From Limnomonas spitsbergensis (taxonomy: Eukaryota > Chlorophyta > Chlorophyceae > Chlamydomonadales): a stretch of 64,000 bases of DNA. Within the stretch, counting starts at the first letter, position 1; each line of letters starts with the position of its first letter. Where the stretch lies: contig JAYJMM010000117.1 in assembly GCA_037349105.1 (NCBI GenBank), positions 3,658,001 to 3,722,000 on the forward strand. Reading direction: 5' to 3'. Positions 45,601 to 57,062 of the stretch are shown here, piece by piece. The translations under genes were made by a program, and so were the position numbers. The notes beneath the pieces are model-generated. The model ran no database searches. It was not told the DNA's origin and saw only the letters and a program-made list of their open reading frames with translations.

Positions 45601-48600
45601 CTTGTCCACGTGAGATCATGGGGAAAATTGTGATGGGTGACATGTCCATGTGAGATCACGGGGGGAAGAGTGATGGGTGACATGTCCATGTGAGATCATG
45701 GGGGGAAGAGTGATGGGTGATATGTCCATGTGAGATCACCGGGGGAAGAGTGATGGGTGATATGTCCATGTGAGATCACCGGGGGAAGAGTGATGGGTGA
45801 CATGTCCATGTGAGATCACGGGGGAAATAGTGATGGCTGACATGTCCATGTGAGATCACCGGGGGAAGAGTGATGGGTGATATGTCCATGTGAGATCACC
45901 GGGGGAAGAGTGATGAGTGACATGTCCATGTGAGATCACGGGGGAAGAGTGATGGCTGACCTGTCCATGTGAGATCACCAGGGGAAGAGTGATGGGTGAC
46001 ATGTCCATGTGAGATCATGGGGGTAAGAGTGATGGGTGACATGTCCATGTGAGATCATGGGGGGAAGAGTGATGGGTGACATGTCCATGTGAGATCACGG
46101 GGGGAAAAGTGATGGGTGACATGTCCATGTGAGATCACGGGGAAAGAGTGATAGGTGACATGTCCATGTGAGATCATGGGGGGAAGAGTGATGGGTGATA
46201 TGTCCATGTGAGATCATGGGGGGGGGGAGAATGATGTGTGACGTCCATGTGAGATCACAGGAGAAAGAGTGATGTGTGACATGTCAACATGCGGTCATGT
46301 GGGAGGGGTGATGGCTGACCTGTCCATGTGAGATCACGGGTGGAAGTGTGATGTGTGTTATACTGTTATGCCCACGTGAGGTCGTGTGGGGAAGGGTGAT
46401 GTGTGACATGTACACTTGATATCAATGTGTAAGAGTGATGTGCGACATGTACACATGATATATCAGTGTGTAGTAGTGATGTGTGACTTATCCACTTGAT
46501 ATCAATGAGGAAGGGTGATGTGTTACCTGTCCATGTGAGATCAAGGAGGAAGGGTTATGTTTGACGTTCCTTGTGTGTGCAGGATGTGGGGGGCTGAGTG
46601 CGATGAGGAGATGCAGGCTGCTGAGGCAGGCATCGCCAAGCGCAAAATGACAGCCGGTGACATGTGTCACATTCCAAACCATGTAGGTCTTAGGGTTGAG
46701 AGTTTAGGCTGATGAGGGCCAATGCCATGTGTCACAATTCAAACCACATACGCAGCTCTGTACAGGATGGATGGTGCAGGGAATGCAAGCATACTGAGCA
46801 ATGATGTGCCAATGACGGTCCTCACAGTGGCTTAATTACAAGGCTGCATTTTAATCACAGTAGTTGCTAGGCACATTCAGCTACTTTTACCAGTAAGGGG
46901 CCGTAATTACTTGCACAATTTCTGAATTACGGTGCAGTGGCACAGCACTGATCTTAAGGCAGAAGGTGTCCCCAATTGTCTCACATTCAATTGCAGTTAA
47001 AGGCGTCGCGTGACTTATGCCTTACGACTTGCTGAAGACCCGCCCCTGTCCCTGCTCCCTGTTCCCACCTGCTCCCTGTCCCTGCTCCCTGCTCCCCGCT
47101 CCCCCCCGCCCCTGTCCCTGCTCCCTGCTCCCCGCTCCCCCCCGCCCCTGTCCCTACTCCCTGCTCCCCGCTCCCACCCGCCCTGTCCCTGCTCCCTGCT
47201 CCCCGCTCCCCCCCGCCCCTGTCCCTGCTCCCTGCTCCCCGCTCCCCCCCGCCCCTGTCCCTGCTCCCTGCTCCCACCTGCCCCTGTCCCTGCTCCCTGC
47301 TCCCACCTGCCCCTGTCCCTATCCCTGCTCCCTGTTCCCACCTGCTCCCTGCTCCCCCCCGCCCCTGTCCCTGCTCTCTGCTCCCTGTTCCCACCTGCTC
47401 CCTGCTCCCCCCCCGCCCCTGTCCCTGCTCTCTGCTCCCTGTTCCCACCTGCTCCCTGCTCCCCCCCTGCTCTCTGCCCTGCTCTCTGCTCCCTGTTTCC
47501 ACCTGCTCCCTGCTCCCCCCCGCCCCTGTCCCTGCTCCCTGCTCCCTGTTCCCACTTGCTCCCTGCTCCCCCCCGCCCCTGTCCCTGCTCCCTGCTCCCT
47601 GTTCCCACCTGCTCCCTGCTCCCCCCCGCCCCTGTCCCTGCTCTCTGCTCCCTGTTCCCACCTGCTCCCTGCTCCCCCCCGCCCCTGTCCCTGCTCCCTG
47701 CTCCCTGTTCCCACCTGCTCCCTGCTCCCCCCCTGCTCTCTGCCCTGCTTTCTGCTTCCTGTTTCCACCTGCTCCCTGCTCCCCCCCTGCTCTCTGCCCT
47801 GCTCTCTGCTCCCTGTTCCCACCTGCTCCCTGCTCCCCCCCCGCCCCTGTCCCTGCTCTCTGCTCCCTGTTCCCACCTGCTCCCTGCTCCCCCCCTGCTC
47901 TCTGCCCTGCTCTCTGCTCCCTGTTTCCACCTGCTCCCTGCTCCCCCCCGCCCCTGTCCCTGCTCCCTGCTCCCTGTTCCCACTTGCTCCCTGCTCCCCC
48001 CCGCCCCTGTCCCTGCTCCCTGCTCCCTGTTCCCACCTGCTCCCTGCTCCCCCCCGCCCCTGTCCCTGCTCCCTGCTCCCTGTTCCCACCTGCTCCCTGC
48101 TCCCCCCCGCCCCTGTCCCTGCTCTCTGCTCCCTGTTCCCACTTGCTCCCTGCTCCCACGCCTTGCTCCCCCCAGGACATTGTGGTGCCCCCCACATGCT
48201 ACGAGCCGCACCCGGACAAGGACTTCACCCACCAGTACATGACACCCTACCTGAACAAGACGCTGCAGGGGCTCAATAGGACTGCACTCCTCTTCTACAG
48301 GTAGGGGGCATGCGGCAGGTTCCATGTGACGCACCACCAGACTACCGCGCAGGGTGGGCAGTGGGGGAGTGCTGGGATTAGGGTATAGCAGGACTGGAGT
48401 CTTAGGGCCCACACCAGTCACAGGGCAAGCAAGTGGGAGTATTAACCTCTCTTTATTTGCTTTGCATCTTGGACCGGCCTCAAAAACTGATGCAGGGCAT
48501 GCGGCAGCGTTTGATTTTGTGTGGATGCTGTCAATGCCTTTGACAGGCCACTGAAATGATTTATTAAAATGCACATCAGACGGGTGTTGTATCTTTGGAG

Positions 48601-51600
48601 GCTGCTGGGCACAACCAAAACTGGGCCAATGGGGACCACACCAATATGTAAGTAGTCTTTTAGTGCATCCCTTTCCTACATCCTCAAGCTTGTCCTCAAG
48701 CAAATAAAAACGATGAGATAAGGCAAAGCGCAGGGTCATCTTACTCCATTTTTTTCTCGTGGGGAGTGTTCCTGATTCGCCATTCTCCTTGTTTTCTGTA
48801 TACTCTCCCTGCACGCACCGCCCTTCTTTTCACAGCCAGGCCCCAGTGTGGATGTGCTGCCTCCGCACCAACACTGCTACCCCACACCCCCTCTCCACTT
48901 CCCAGCGGCAAGATCGACCTACATGAAGGAAACGAGGGCGCCAAGATGCGGCCCTGGAGCGACGCCGGGTACAGCTTTGGGGCCCGACAGACGGTGTACC
49001 GCATGTTCAAGAACGTCACGGGCTTTTCCATCATGGACCATCACACGCATGACAGCTACTGGCAACGGCTCAGCAGCTCCATGTACTGCCTGGCCGCGGC
49101 GGGCTGGGGCTGGGGCGGCAGGATGAAGGTGGCAGTCACGCGCGGCTGCATCCCGGTGATTGTGCAGGTGCGGCAGGCCCAGGGTGAAGGGTCGAGGAGG
49201 CTGTAGGGCGCTTGCTTGGGGCCGGCCCTGACATGCAGTCCTTGCCCCCCCCCCCCTGGACCCCTAAGATGTCAGTCTATTGCCTATGCGTAGGATCATG
49301 TACCGATGTAAATGCTGGCTTAGCGGTTTTGAGGTTGCTGCACGTTGATGAGTTGGTGGCCACTAGGCAGCAACTCCACCTGCTGTCTCTCATGCCTGGT
49401 GTGGTCATGGGCGTGACCTGCTAGCCTGGCCCATGGCTTAACTGTGTCCTGCTTGTCTGACTTGGTACCGTCTTCAAGTCCATTAATTTTATGTCTTGAT
49501 ATTTCTCCGGCCCATAACTTTTTGGCCCCCTATTTTCTGCCCCCTGCTTTCTGGCCGACCGCCTTGTGTCAGGATGGGATCCTCGTGGAGTTTGAGGAGC
49601 AGCTGCCGATGAAGGAGTACGCCATCAGGGTGCCATTGTGGATGGTGCATAAGGTAGGTCAATACCAAACAACTGCATGCAGAAACAGGTACCAATCATG
49701 TACCGTTCCTTAGTTCTTACATCTTGTAGGGGTGCGGGTCTGACTCAGTCGGCCAGTATGCAGGCAGCGCTCGCATGAAATGTTTGAGGCCACTTGCGCC
49801 CATGAATGCCACGTATGAAGCTGCTTTAAGAAATGTCCTTCAATCTTTGTGAATTTGATCGTTTCGGCGATGGGATGTGCATTGTATTGAAGCTGCACGG
49901 TTTCATTGGTCTGTAGAGACGGTAAGGACTGATCAACAGATGCGCATGCTGCTGTTCTAGAGCTCTGAATCCTCTGTCCTGACCTGTCTCCTCACCAGTC
50001 CTATTTGAAGTTAACGCCAGAACACCCTTAGAGGGCTGCCAAGCGGTTAGCATTGGTCGTACGGGCACCAAACCAAACCAGGGGACCCACCAACGGCCGG
50101 TACCCTGAGCAACAGCGCATTCTGCACTAAGCCCCGCCTGTAGCTGGAACGCAGCTGAAAAGTAGCTGACGAGCACTTCAAGTATCTTAACAAGAAACCA
50201 ATGTACTTTCTCTAATGCTCGACCTTGTTCCCTTAGCTTCCCGACATTCTCAACGTCTTCATCTCATCTGGGCGAGCGGCCAAGATGCAGGAGGCGCTAA
50301 AATGCACGTGGAAGCTGCATTGGTGAGTGATCAGGGCGGTGGGGAGTCGGTCAATGTACCAACATCACCCTTGAATGCACGTGGAAGCTGCATTGGTGAG
50401 TGATCAGGGCGGTGGGGAGTCGGTCAGTGTACCAACATCACCCTTGAATGCACGTGGAAGCTGCATTGGTGAGTGATCAGGGCGGTGGGGAGTCGGTCAA
50501 TGTACCAACATCACCCTTGAACACACGTGGAAGCTTGAACACACGTGGAAGCTGCATTAGTGAGTGATCAGGGCGGTGGGGAGTTGGTCAATTAACCAAC
50601 ATCACCCTTGAATGCACGTGGAAGCTGCATTGGTGAGTGATCAGGGCGGTGGGGAGTCGGTCAATTAACCAACATCACCCTTGAATGCACGTGGAAGCTG
50701 CATTGGTGAGTGATCAGGGCAGTGGGGAGTCGGGGGGATTGTCAATTAACGAACATCACCCTTGTTGATACTGCCATGGTATCAATCAATGAAAGATATG
50801 CAGCGTCCCCAGCCCCCCCCCTGAAAGGTCGCACTGCACATGCAAACGAACGATTTCAAAACCAGTCCGCAGAAACGATCGGATCTGATCAGGGTTGTGG
50901 CTGTGAGCCGGGCAGCATTGTACACCTAGCTTTGACCAGCTGTACTGATGCTGCACCTGATATTGCACTCTTCACTTGGCGGCCCTCTAAACCCTAAACA
51001 ATGTGCCCTGAGGCTTGCATGAAGGAAACCCCTAAACCCTACACTACTCACCCCTGATCCCTAAACCTCAGGTGGCGTCGTGCAGAGGGGCGTGCGTTTG
51101 AAGTGGTCATGTGTGAGCTAAAGCGGCGGTTGCTGCATTCCAGGATGTCGCTGGACACCAAAACCTGCATGCTCGACTGCGGTGAGGGGGTGTCAGTGTG
51201 CCACTGTATGTTTTTTCGGGTTTTTTAGTGTTTCAGCTACAGTTCAGCTACATCGCGGCTAGAGGTCTCTGATCACGGCCTACGGTCAGAGGAGCTTGGT
51301 GCAGCAAACCAACCTTCTGCTTGAGCTATGGACCGCAGGCCAGTCAAGATTTGGCCCCCATCTGCCCGGTGGGACTGCACAGTAGCCTGCTCAACTGGGC
51401 TTGTGCGCCCAAAGACGAAGGTTGGGGGGCTTGGAGTCTTTTGAGAGGGGTGGTCTCAACTGGATAGCCCGTTCAGGAGACTTCTGTAAGTAAGCTCCAG
51501 CAGCTTGGCAGCAATCAGATATGAAGCTGGCAGGATTAGCCTCCTCTGTAGGTGGAATGTTGGTGGTTTTGTATTTCTACACCACATGACCTTAAACACG

Positions 51601-52414
51601 GTTTCTAGTGCACTATGACGATGACATTGAACTCAACCTGCATTGCCTCGCTTCAGGCCGACTAATGAAAGTTTTCCCCTTCTCCGATGTCAGTCATAAA
51701 ACGGGCCCTTGTGCAATCCTTTAGCCAATATGACACGCTGTGATGATTGTTATCCCAATGCACCAATAAGTGGCCCAATTGCGGTATTGCGGATGAGTGG
51801 TCAACTCACAATTCCCCTCCCCCCATGTCAATGCCTACCAGGGGATGGCAAGCCGATCAATCTCAATGACCCGGCCACCAACGGGGTATGAGACCTTGCA
51901 AGCGGAGGGGCGCCGAAGCTGTGGTCATGGCGGCGCATGCAATCCAATCAACGTGATATACAGTGCAATCAGCCCAGGCAGGGGAGCTTGAGTGCTTGTT
52001 TCTGATGTGCCATCAGAGGATAAGGGTTACTGCTGAGTCACCAGGGACGCAATGCTCACATGTCAGCCAGATAGAGGACAGGCAAATACTACGCAGATGT
52101 TATAATATCGGTAAGGCGCGGAGCGGGCTGCGGCGGCCGTAGCCGCTGCCACGTGCGGGGGGGAGCCGCCGGCGGGGGCACCGCCCTCCCCTCCACCAGA
52201 AGAAGCAGCTGTGGCCGTCGAGCCGGGGGCCAAAAAGGCCGAGGCGGCCCCGCTGCAGCCCGAGGATGCTGTGGCTGCTTTCAGCCGCGGCGGAAAAGAG
52301 GGCAAGGTCACGCTGGTTGCCGACATTGCCAAGTTTAAAAGGGCGCAAGAGGTGTTCCCCAACGTGGCGGCGCTGTTCCTAAAGCAGAGTACCGGGAAGG
52401 TGGTGGTCAAATGA
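42611..52414 (+). CDS. Exostosin-family (GT47) glycosyltransferase
   Basis: Exons in phase: 42611-42787, 43087-43146, 43441-43521, 43951-44010, 44991-45077, 45524-45609, 46583-46682, 48176-48300, 48906-49167, 49573-49653, 50237-50322, 51072-51181; then probably 51842-51885 and a terminal coding stretch ending TGA 52412-52414. The N terminus has a single hydrophobic anchor (residues ~7-25), as in type II Golgi enzymes. Family landmarks: RVYIYDMPEKFRNW (~55), FPDLLKASPHWT, NEADYFFVNAWFSWGD, GPWWDRKGGADHIF, EAIFIHHYGRLLRQ, HDIVVPPTCYE, LNRTALLFYRSGK, then MYCLAAAGWGWGGR...RGCIPVIVQDGILVEFEE (~320-360). The intron after VIVQ is at the same place and phase as in the left-edge exostosin gene, so they are paralogues. 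The 3' end is unresolved: exon 51842-51885 reads well (CGDGKPINLNDPATNG) but leaves phase 0, while the Ala/Pro/Glu-rich C-terminal stretch needs phase 1, as if joined directly to 51181. TGTAA at 52488. Confidence 0.9.
43690..43950. repeat. 82-bp tandem repeat upstream of a 3' splice site
   Basis: Three full copies of a unit with ctgacggggattccacgccc and cacatgtccccgttggtc. The end of the array runs into the true acceptor (cgttggtcctctgcttgcag, exon 43951), which resembles the unit sequence cgttggtcatctgcctgacg. Confidence 0.88.
45590..46570. repeat. 40-bp tandem repeat of exon 6 end plus 5' splice site, ~24 copies
   Basis: The exon ends gctgtgacttgtccac|gtgagatcatgggg (45609/45610). The intron then repeats gtgacatgtccatgtgagat plus cacggggggaagagtgatgg about every 40 bp, each copy keeping tccatGTGAGAT. 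Divergence grows toward 46570, just before the acceptor of exon 46583. Confidence 0.95.
47035..48165. repeat. ~54-bp C/T-rich minisatellite (gctccctgctcccccccgcc)
   Basis: Units of ctccctgctccctgttccca plus cctgctccctgctccccccc and gcccctgtccct fill the intron 46683-48175 of the exostosin gene. Length near a multiple of 3 leaves frames of 290-600 codons open on both strands; their Gly/Gln/Arg or Pro/Cys/Ser monotony marks them as artefacts. Confidence 0.97.
50300..50770. repeat. 73-bp tandem repeat of exon 11 end plus 5' splice site, ~6 copies
   Basis: The exon end aatgcacgtggaagctgcat|tg and donor gtgagtgatcagggcggtgg (50322/50323) recur every 73 bp (50301, 50374, 50447 and on) with few changes; one copy has an extra partial duplicate at 50521-50545. 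Confidence 0.95.
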
Positions 52415-52487
52415 GGCGGGAGGGGTCAAATGAGTTGGAGGCGGATGATGACCTGCAACGTGATAAGCCTGTTATTTTTTTCTTCGT

Positions 52488-52492
52488 TGTAA
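52488..52492 (+). terminator. TGTAA poly(A) signal of the second exostosin gene
   Basis: TGTAA 73 bp after the TGA at 52412-52414. Confidence 0.55.
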
Positions 52493-53595
52493 TACCGGAC
52501 AGTGGTGACTCCCTTCTGACAAGGCCACGGGAGAGGCCCTCTCTATCTTTAGATGGGATGGCCAGCATGCCTATCGCACCCATCATTCTCCCACATAGCC
52601 AATGTCTATGCCATGCTATGTACGATTGCGAGTAATTCATGTAAAATATAGTGTGCAGAGGAACACGCCTAGGGAAAGAACACCCTGTCCCCTTGGTAAA
52701 ATACCATATACGGTATGGTATCGGCATATGTTTATATGGGAGAAGGATGGTGTACAAATGCACCCTTGATCCATAGCATCTGAGAGTATCGAATTATAAC
52801 ATCGCCACGTTTGGCAGCTACGAACTGGCTGGGCATCATTCTCTGTTCAGTGCCTCATGAACCTCACAACTTGAAATTACCAGTACCTACCAGAGGATGA
52901 GGGACCGAACCCGCCAGACGATCGTATCTCCCCCCGCCTAGAACGCCGGGTTCCATGTTCCTGCCACCTCGCATAGGAGGATGGCATGGCTGCACCATGG
53001 CCCAGGCAGTGCATGGTAGCTAGAATTGAGCCTAGCCATTCCCCAGCAGCCCCACGTGGCCGAGGGTTCAGCAGGGCCCAGCGGATATGCACCGTTCTAA
53101 ACCAGAACCTTCACGATGGAGGATATCTGCTTGAAGGCCACGGATGTGCCATGCTTCTCAGCTTACGACTCCTTCAGAGACAGAGCTCAAATGGCTGGCA
53201 ATCTCCTTAGACGAGGAAAACCAATGTAGTCCTCGTCAGATCCTTCTCGATACCGGTAACGAGCCTTGGGTGGCGATGGGGTAATGCTCATAAGTGACAG
53301 CGCTCACTTAATGCTGATGTTTAACATTTATAGCGTCAGGCTCTCATGCCATGGAGGGCTGTCTGGATGACGGGATCTGCATTGCACCCTCTAACCGAAA
53401 ACACGATTCGACGTCTAAAGTACGGGCAGTGAGAAAATACAGCATGTTCGCGGCTACCTCCGCATAGTCCATCAGGCCTCGGTGCTGGGCTTTCCAACGG
53501 TTCCAGGAACTAGGTCACCTGATTGATTCGGGCCCGGTCTCAAAGCTGTAGAGCCCCTCATTCCCGTCTCGGAGTTTTCAGCTGCAGCTTTCAGG
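52493..53595. other. Intergenic region with a dispersed element
   Basis: About 1.1 kb between the exostosin gene and COX3; contains dispersed-element copy 3 (minus strand, 52905-53105). The remainder is the presumed COX3 promoter; no element recognised. Confidence 0.45.
52905..53105 (-). repeat. Dispersed ~200-bp repeat element, copy 3
   Basis: Reverse-complement copy with gaacccgccagacgatcgta, gccgggttccatgttcctgc, gatggcatggctgcaccatg, gtggccgagggttcagcagg and tatgcaccgttctaaacc in the same order as copies 1, 2 and 4. Confidence 0.7.
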
Positions 53596-56500
53596 ATGCA
53601 GAAGCAGGCTCTGAGGCTTATTCAAAGGCTTCCTGGTATGCTCAGGTTCTCTAGCTAGCACGGTCTTGTGCCATCGTGAAGCCCTTCCCCGAATCCATGC
53701 ATTCTTCACATACTTGATATTTAATTGTTGTATGTTGCGCATGCATGACTCTTTTTGATTTCGAACGCTCATGCTTTTATAGCACAAGGTATATATCATC
53801 TGCTCGCGCCCTTGGTAAAATAAACGAACGTGTATGTATTGGCAATCTTGTGCATCTTCACTGTTAAGTTTCACCTTAATTTTCTACTTTTACAGGAGTC
53901 TTTGCCCAGGAGGCCCAAGGTCTCCGTCAGCTCTCCTCCAGTTCTATTTTCTCAGACTCGTCAGCATTGCTGAATGGAGCGCAGGGGTAAGAATCATCTG
54001 AAGTCGAATAGTGTTCTTGAGCGTGTGCCGATGTTCAGGTGTGTTTGTCACTGATGTTCTCTCATTTCTATCCTCAGGAAGAAGCAAGAGCATGGCTTCG
54101 GGGGAATTGGTGCTGCCAGGGTGCGTTATATATTGAGAGAGGCGTTTGCCCGCCGTGAGATTCAGGACGTTGGGTGTTGTCTGAGGGAGCATCCTGGACA
54201 TGCGGGGGCAGTCTAATCGAGAAGATGGAAAACATTTCTCTGTCAAAGCATGCGTAATTGCCTTAGTCGGCCTGATCGTTGTCCTCCACAGATGCGCGTG
54301 CCCTCGATGAGCAGCTTCGCGTCTCAGATGATGCACACCGTCGCCAATGAGGAGGACAGGAAAGCATCTGAGCATACCCAGTCCAAGGACCTGGCCACCG
54401 TGCCCAAGGTGCCCACGGCTATGATGGCCCTGCCAATCAAATCTGCCAGGTGGGAATCAGTGCCGGGGAGGCTGCTGGGTGGGGATCAGCACCGGCCTGT
54501 CAGGCTGCCTCTTAGCAGCTCTAAGGGTGCCAGCAGTCATTCTTTCTCCCTGGAGCTGTTGCTGCAATGTCCACTTGATACCCAAAACTCTTGCTGGCGA
54601 GTCCACATCCGCAACAGCTGCCCATGTGCCCATGCACAGGGGTGTCCCGTCTGTTGCCCAGCGCGCCATGGCGACTGCTGCGCATGCCGACGACCATGCC
54701 GAGGACCACCATGGACCTTACTGGGTGGCCCATCCATTCCACGTGCTGCCTCCAAGCCCCTGGCCTGTCCTGGCTTCATATGGAACCGGCCTCTCTTGCT
54801 TAGGTCAGTCTACTGCATATGGCTGCGTGCAAACGCGCAGCATGATTCATGATGCCGTTCATGCTGCTAAGAATGGCTGCTGCGCTAGTGCATCATAAGC
54901 CCACGGGTACTTGGCTGTTTTACCCAGCCATGTCCAAGCCCCCAGCTCACACTGTCGGTGTACGGATGGCGCTGCTCGATTCAGGAAGCTGGTTCACAGT
55001 CATGACCTGGCGAGTTCATTACTTCTGTCCTTCTGGAACAACACGTTGTAATGAAGAATTAAGATGATTGAAGCAAATTTGCTTTCTTCCCCGCTTGCAG
55101 CCATGGCGGCTTTCTTCCATGGCATTCCCGGCAGCACCCCCCTGATGCTGACGGCCATTGGGTCAACGGCCCTCTCGGCCATCTCCTGGTGGCGTGATTG
55201 CATCATTGAGTCAGACATGGGCATGCACACAGAGGTGAGGAGACTTTCCAATAGAAGGGAGGGGGGAGGGTGTGGGGGGGCTAGGGAGCAGGTGGAAGGT
55301 GGTGAGAGCTCTTGCACTCTTGTCTGCAGAGGTGTGGGAGAAAAGGCTTCTTCAAATTGGGACATGGATCTCAAATGCATCAGGCCTGTGGTGCGGTTGA
55401 AGAACCTGCATGTTCAAAAGTCAGCTCGACAGGATACCATTTTGGCATATTATGAGATGGACCCTTTCTTGGCTAATTCTGACCATCATGCCCCTTACTC
55501 ATCCGAATGATAGTAAAGATTATCACGAGATCGTTGTAGGTTTTAGGGATTCCTGTTTGCCTGAGGCCTCATCCGGTGACCCTTCTGGCTGCCCCCCAAA
55601 CAGGTGGTCAAGCAGAACCTCATGTCGGGTGTGTGGCTGTTCATCATCTCAGAGGCGGCGCTCTTCTTTGGCCTGCTGTGGTCCTGCGTGCACCTGGGTG
55701 AGAGTGGGAGGCGGATGAAGATGGCCTTCCCCCCCTTCTTACTTTTGCATGCCCTTCCCGGTCCGGGAGGGTGCCTGCCCTTGTGCGCAAGGCAACAGAT
55801 GACAAGCGCCCGTTTTGAACTAAAAGGCGTTTGTGTGGCCTGGTCTGTCCCCAACCACCTCGCTCAGACCTGCTAATGTCTGCCTCGTGTCAAGAAAGTC
55901 GCGCAATTCGGATGGCTCAGAGTCAGATTACGGAGGGCGTGTGGAGCGTGTCGCCGCCATTTCACTGACACTTCTCCTGATGATGGATGCCTGGAATCTG
56001 TTTCGTGAAGTCATCCTGTGCCCCCTGCCGCAAATAGCCCTGACTTGTCCTCTTGGTGCCTTTCCCATCCTCATGCCTCCCCCCCTCTGCCCAGGTATGT
56101 CTCCCAACGTGCACATCCAGATGCAGTGGCCCCCTGTCGGCATTGAGGCCGTCGGCTGGGACAAGCGTGCGCTGGTCATGTCAGCGGTGCTGGCTGGAAG
56201 CTACTACTCTGCCAATGTGGCGATGGTGGCCAAGGATCACAAGGTATGAATGGAGGTATGAATGAAAGAGAGCAGAATGCTGTTGAGCACTGACTCTCTT
56301 GGGAGCAGCCTGATGAAGGAACGCAGCACCGAGAAAGTGAACACATTTAGAAAGGAAAGCATGGTGTGAGCACTGACACCTCTTTTTGGAGGAACCTTCA
56401 TGCCCTGCCTGAGCTCCCCACACCGCTGACCTACCCGTCCACCCCCTGACCTCCCCACTCCCCTCGCCGCCCCGCCCCCCTCTTGCAGACGGTGATGAGC

Positions 56501-57062
56501 GCTCTGGGTGTCACCCTGGCCCTGGGCTGCCTGTTCCTGGGTGACCAGTACCTGGAGTACAGCACTGCGCCCTTCAACATGACGGACGGACCCTACGGCA
56601 CCACCTTCTATATCACCACCGGCTTCCACGGGATGCACGTGTTCCTGGGTGCCTGCTGGCTGGCAACCTCCATGGCCATGTACCCCAGGTACGTCAGAGC
56701 AGGGTGGAGTGGATGCAGGGTTGAGTGGATGCAGGGCTTGCTATGGGTCCCGCCAGGCCGGGAGGGGGGAGGTTCGTGATGGTTGGGCACAAGGCTTTTG
56801 TTGTTTTTGTGCACTACATAAACGTGGAACCCCGTTTGGGCATGATGACAGGGGGGGAGGCAATCCAAGAGAACTAGGTGCCTGTTTGCCTTAGCCCTAG
56901 GTTCTGTACAATGCTTGGCTTTGTTTTGATGCGTGCCTGTATATCTGTGACTGCAGGTACGGCAACCCCGGTGTGGGCATGCGCAGCGCCATCTTGTACT
57001 GGCATTTCGTCGACATTGTGTGGATCGCTGTGTACGGCATCATCTACGTAGCCCAGCTGTAG
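53596..57062 (+). CDS. COX3: Cytochrome c oxidase subunit 3, nuclear-encoded, mitochondrial precursor
   Basis: Ten exons: 53596-53635, 53896-53986, 54078-54120, 54292-54449, 54640-54803, 55101-55234, 55604-55697, 56095-56243, 56489-56688, 56957-57062 (TAG), in phase to 392 residues. The N terminus MQKQALRLIQRLPGVFA is a basic amphipathic mitochondrial presequence; the first ~135 residues precede the conserved core. From residue 139 the core is plain: WVAHPFHVLPPSPWP, SAISWWRDCIIES, GVWLFIISEAALFFGLLWS, WPPVGIEAVGW, FYITTGFHGMHVFLGACWL and the end YWHFVDIVWIAVYGIIYVAQ. The core is ~254 residues, the normal COX3 size. COX3 is a seven-helix core subunit of complex IV in the inner membrane. Some helices hold Ser, Gly and charged residues, as in other nuclear copies that must be imported. 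Standard code, GT-AG introns, no junction arrays. Confidence 0.97.

Noticed and set aside
46987..48814. Overlapping 290-600-codon frames (Gly/Gln/Arg-rich or Pro/Cys/Ser-rich)
   Set aside because: Low-complexity translations of a ~54-bp C/T-rich minisatellite, open in several frames on both strands, within an exostosin intron.
53596..57062. COX3 as a mitochondrial DNA insertion (NUMT)
   Set aside because: It has spliceosomal introns in conserved phase, a presequence and standard-code usage, so it is a working nuclear gene rather than a recent copy of mtDNA.
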